A stretch of 7,912 bases of DNA, taken from contig JACCYY010000224.1 in NCBI GenBank assembly GCA_013696235.1, forward strand, positions 1 to 7,912, given 5' to 3'. The translations under genes and the position numbers were made by a program. The notes under the pieces are model-generated. The model did not search any database, had not been told where the DNA came from, and saw only the letters and a program-made list of their open reading frames with translations. Origin of the DNA: Sporichthyaceae bacterium (lineage in GTDB: Bacteria; Actinomycetota; Actinomycetes; JACCYY01). Each line of letters starts with the position of its first letter. Position 1 is the stretch's first letter. Below, piece after piece: positions 5,382 to 7,912 of the stretch.

Positions 5382-5747
5382 TCACACCCGCAGCGGCCGT
5401 ACCTCGCCCACCGAGGACACGACCGGGCGCCCCGGCTGGCTCGCGTCGCGCCTGTGCATCGTCGCCCGGTCCACCACCTCGAGGCCGACGACGGTCCACG
5501 GCGGCAGCCCGGCCGAGCGGCGATGCTCCCCCCACAGCCGCAACGCCATCGCGGCGGCGTCCTGGAGCGTCTCGGCCTGCTCCCAGTAGCGGACCTCGAC
5601 GGTGTCCGGTGTGTAGTTGCACGACTGCAGGAACGGGTGCTCGTCGAGCAACCGGTGCAGCGCTGCCCGCACGGCGTCCTCGTCCCACGCCTCTCCGCTC
5701 AGGGTCAGGGTGACCAGCCAGTGCTCCACAACGTCCATCGTTGGCAT
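5382..5747 (-). CDS. Conserved-looking 121-aa protein of unknown function between obgE and nadD
   Basis: I do not recognise a named family. The 121-residue product appears soluble: an N-terminal beta-strand-like segment (EHWLVTLTLSG), an acidic helix (WDEDAVRAALHRLLDEHPFL), a strand with VEVRYWEQAE, a helix (LQDAAAMALRLWGEHR), and a strand (PPWTVVGLEVVDR) followed by a polar tail ending in RPLRV. The beta-alpha-beta pattern suggests a small ferredoxin-like fold, which is inference. I have an unverified memory of similar proteins with the RLWGEHR...LPPW...VGLEVVDR pattern in other actinobacteria. No signal peptide or membrane helix is visible. It begins 45 bases after obgE. The ATG at 5747 lacks a clear ribosome-binding site; the ATG at 5738 and GTG at 5729 are alternatives. 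Two short hairpins flank the start. Confidence 0.85.
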   Translation of the reverse strand: MPTMDVVEHWLVTLTLSGEAWDEDAVRAALHRLLDEHPFLQSCNYTPDTVEVRYWEQAETLQDAAAMALRLWGEHRRSAGLPPWTVVGLEVVDRATMHRRDASQPGRPVVSSVGEVRPLRV

Positions 5748-5792
5748 ACGACCATCGTCACCACGATGCGCGCGGCTGAACCCTCGAACCGG

Positions 5793-7187
5793 TCACGACT
5801 TGTTGCGCTCCGGGCCTTCGTCCAGGCGGATGTCGCGCCCCCGGGCGCCGAGCAGGTGCTCCGCGCCGGCCTGGAGCGTGGGCTCCCAGTCGAACACGAC
5901 GGCGTCAGCACCCGGCCCGATCGCCACACCGTCGCCGGCCTCGGCGCCGGCCGCAACGAGCGCAGCCTCGACGCCGAGCCTTGCCAGTCGGTCGGCGAGG
6001 TAGCCCACCGCCTCGTCGTTGGCGAAGTCGGTCTGCCGGACCCAGCGCTCCGGCTTGCCGCCGAGGACCCGGAACACGTCTGGCTCCCGGACCACGGAGA
6101 AGCCGGCGTCGTCAACCGCCGGGGGTCGTAGCACGATCCGGCTGTCCTCCGGCGTGCCGCGGTCGTCGCGAGCTCGGCGTACGAGGGCCGCCATCGCGTA
6201 CGCCAGGTCGGGCATGCCCTCGTGCGTCGCGGCGGAGATCTCGTGGACGGCGTACCCGCGCTCCTCGAGCATCGGGCGCACCATCGCGGCGAGCTCGCGC
6301 GCCTCGGGCACGTCGAGCTTGTTCAGCGCGACGAGAGCCGGTCGCTCGGCGAGATCGCTCCCGGTCGCTGCGTCGTAGGCCGCAAGCTCTGCGCTGATGG
6401 TGTCGAGGTCGGAGATCGGATCCCGGCCGGGCTCGAGCGTGGCGCAGTCGAGAACGTGGACGAGCGCGGCGCACCGCTCGACATGGCGCAGGAAGTCCAG
6501 CCCCAGGCCCTTCCCGGTGGAGGCACCCGGGATCAGACCAGGGACGTCCGCGACCGTGAACACGACCTCGCCGGCGCGGACCACCCCCAGGTTCGGCACG
6601 AGCGTGGTGAACGGGTAGTCGGCGATCTTCGGTCGGGCCGCGGACATGGCGGCGACCAACGACGACTTGCCCGCGCTCGGGAAGCCGACCAGGCCGACGT
6701 CGGCCACGGTCTTGAGCTCGAGCACCACATCGACGGTCTCGCCGTCGAGGCCGAGCAGTGCGAAGCCAGGAGCGCGGCGGCGCGAGGACGAGAGGGCCGC
6801 GTTGCCGAGCCCGCCCCTGCCACCGGCGGCCGCGACGTACCGGGTCCCGGCGCCGACCAGGTCGGCGAGGAGCTCGCCGTCAGGCGTCGACACGACCGTG
6901 CCGTCGGGGACGGCGAGCTCGATGTCCCCGCCGATGGAGCCGGTGCGCAGATCCCCCTGGCCCGGTGCACCGGACTGGGCTCTTCGGTGCGGCGACCGGT
7001 GGTAGTCGAGCAGCGTCGTGACGTTCGGGTCGACCACGAGGATCAGATCACCGCCGCGCCCGCCGTTGCCTCCGTCCGGGCCACCGAGCGGTCGGAACTT
7101 CTCCCGCCGTACGGATGCGCAGCCGTTCCCGCCGTTGCCGGCGAACAGGTGCAGGACGACGCGGTCGACGAAGGTGGGGATCGCCAT
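5793..7187 (-). CDS. obgE: Obg family GTPase (ribosome assembly)
   Basis: A 464-residue GTPase that acts in late 50S assembly and is linked to the stringent response. Three domains are clear. The glycine-rich Obg domain covers about residues 1-158 ([28 protein letters not shown]). The GTPase domain has G1 GFPSAGKS (168-175), G2 TT (194-195), G3 DVPG (214-217), G4 NKLD (289-292) and G5 SAA (318-320). The C-terminal OCT domain covers about 360-435 ([30 protein letters not shown]). The ATG at 7187 has GGGA about 7 bases upstream and gives the usual N-terminus. It follows rpmA after 76 bases. The proB/proA genes that I recall often following obg in actinobacteria are absent here. Confidence 0.97.
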   Translation of the reverse strand: MAIPTFVDRVVLHLFAGNGGNGCASVRREKFRPLGGPDGGNGGRGGDLILVVDPNVTTLLDYHRSPHRRAQSGAPGQGDLRTGSIGGDIELAVPDGTVVSTPDGELLADLVGAGTRYVAAAGGRGGLGNAALSSSRRRAPGFALLGLDGETVDVVLELKTVADVGLVGFPSAGKSSLVAAMSAARPKIADYPFTTLVPNLGVVRAGEVVFTVADVPGLIPGASTGKGLGLDFLRHVERCAALVHVLDCATLEPGRDPISDLDTISAELAAYDAATGSDLAERPALVALNKLDVPEARELAAMVRPMLEERGYAVHEISAATHEGMPDLAYAMAALVRRARDDRGTPEDSRIVLRPPAVDDAGFSVVREPDVFRVLGGKPERWVRQTDFANDEAVGYLADRLARLGVEAALVAAGAEAGDGVAIGPGADAVVFDWEPTLQAGAEHLLGARGRDIRLDEGPERNKS

Positions 7188-7263
7188 CAGCGGTCCCGTT
7201 GCCGGGTCGTACAGGTGGGGCAGGTGATCAACGGTGCGGGGATGCTGGCCTACTCAGGTCCGG

Positions 7264-7521
7264 CTACTCGTCGCCGGGGACGATGTTCACGACCCGACGC
7301 CCGCGCCGGCGACCGAACTCCACCGCACCGCCGCTGAGCGCGAAGAGAGTGTCGTCCCCGCCTCGCCCGACGTTCTCGCCCGGGTGGAAGTGCGTGCCGC
7401 GCTGACGCACGATGATCTCGCCCGCGTTCACGAGCTGGCCGCCGAAGCGCTTCACGCCGAGGCGCTGCGCGTTGGAGTCACGACCGTTGCGCGTGGATGA
7501 CGCGCCCTTCTTGTGGGCCAT
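7264..7521 (-). CDS. rpmA: 50S ribosomal protein bL27
   Basis: An 85-residue bL27 whose flexible N-terminus reaches the peptidyl-transferase centre. The sequence begins [22 protein letters not shown] and continues with [22 protein letters not shown], which is diagnostic, at the usual family length. It starts directly at MAHKKG, so no cleavable N-terminal extension of the Firmicutes type is present. The gene lies 30 bases after rplU, and an AGG-containing purine stretch precedes the ATG at 7521. It is part of the rplU-rpmA-obgE unit. Confidence 0.98.
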   Translation of the reverse strand: MAHKKGASSTRNGRDSNAQRLGVKRFGGQLVNAGEIIVRQRGTHFHPGENVGRGGDDTLFALSGGAVEFGRRRGRRVVNIVPGDE

Positions 7522-7551
7522 CTCGACCGACCTGCTTTCTCGTGCTGCTGA

Positions 7552-7890
7552 TCAGGAGGACTTGGACGTGGACTTGGAGCCACCGGTCTCGATGCCGGTG
7601 ATCTTCACCTGGGTGAGGCGCTGGCGGTGGCCCTGACGCTTCTTGTAACCCGTCTTGTTCTTGTACTTCTGGATCACGATCTTCGGGCCCTTGGTGTGGT
7701 CGACGACCTCGGCCGTGACCGTCACTTCGGTCAGGGCGTCCGCATCGGACGTGACGTCGTCGCCGTCGACCAGAAGCAGCGCCGGGAGCACGAACGAGGA
7801 CCCGGGCTCGCCAGGGACACGATCGAGCTCGAACACGTCGCCGACCGCGACCTTTTCCTGCCTACCGCCACTGCGCACGATCGCGTACAC
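7552..7890 (-). CDS. rplU: 50S ribosomal protein bL21
   Basis: A 112-residue bL21, an early-assembling 50S protein that binds 23S rRNA. Family blocks are clear: [17 protein letters not shown] at the N-terminus, and [21 protein letters not shown], then TQVKITGI near the C-terminus, with a short Ser/Lys-rich tail ([10 protein letters not shown]). The start is set at GTG 7890 because it gives the family's usual N-terminus directly at YAIVRSGG and has GAGGG at 7900-7896, 5 bases upstream; a GTG at 7902 in the same frame would add four residues and lacks a good binding site. The promoter and any leader lie mostly outside the window. It is the first visible gene of the rplU-rpmA-obgE unit. Confidence 0.96.
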   Translation of the reverse strand: MYAIVRSGGRQEKVAVGDVFELDRVPGEPGSSFVLPALLLVDGDDVTSDADALTEVTVTAEVVDHTKGPKIVIQKYKNKTGYKKRQGHRQRLTQVKITGIETGGSKSTSKSS

Positions 7891-7912
7891 CGCGACCCTC
7901 ACTCTCGTTGTT

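Noticed and set aside
7188..7230. A 14-codon frame with a CPTC motif (TTG start) abutting obgE
   Set aside because: It has no ribosome-binding site, is too short to fold as a zinc site, and its stop/ATG overlap with obgE can arise by chance.

Overview
The window is a compact, all-minus-strand stretch of a very GC-rich chromosome. I read it as a member of the Actinomycetota; I cannot name the order. The evidence is: high GC with long antisense shadow frames; frequent GTG starts; 4-base stop/start overlaps; -10-like TANNNT boxes 6-7 bases before ATG, the layout of leaderless actinobacterial mRNAs; a tRNA gene with no encoded CCA; and actinobacterial-looking LeuRS, RNase J, Obg and NadD sequences. 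No mobile element, CRISPR array or foreign-looking segment is visible.

Layout in transcription order (high to low coordinates). (1) 7890-5793: rplU, rpmA and obgE, the classical ribosomal protein/ribosome-assembly GTPase cluster. (2) 5747-3472: an unnamed 121-aa protein, a 50-aa one-helix membrane protein, nadD, rsfS and a histidine phosphatase that matches Mycobacterium tuberculosis Rv2419c (GpgP) in gene order. The 50-aa gene/nadD junction and the rsfS/phosphatase junction both read CTGA, so nadD and the phosphatase most likely start with CTG. (3) 3417-3324: a promoter and tRNA-Ala(GGC). (4) 3237-875: rnj (RNase J), then a HAD phosphatase whose GTG start overlaps the rnj stop, then a strong hairpin. 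(5) 805-1: a promoter, an 11-codon leader peptide with three consecutive leucine codons, a terminator-like hairpin, and the first 213 codons of leuS, which runs off the window.

The theme is translation and RNA: two 50S proteins, a ribosome-assembly GTPase, a ribosome-silencing factor, a tRNA, a ribonuclease and a tRNA synthetase, plus NAD synthesis. No wholly new system stands out. The most interesting signals are regulatory: a probable leucine-sensing attenuator before leuS, two CTG starts at overlapping junctions, and a tRNA gene feeding into rnj with no visible promoter between them.
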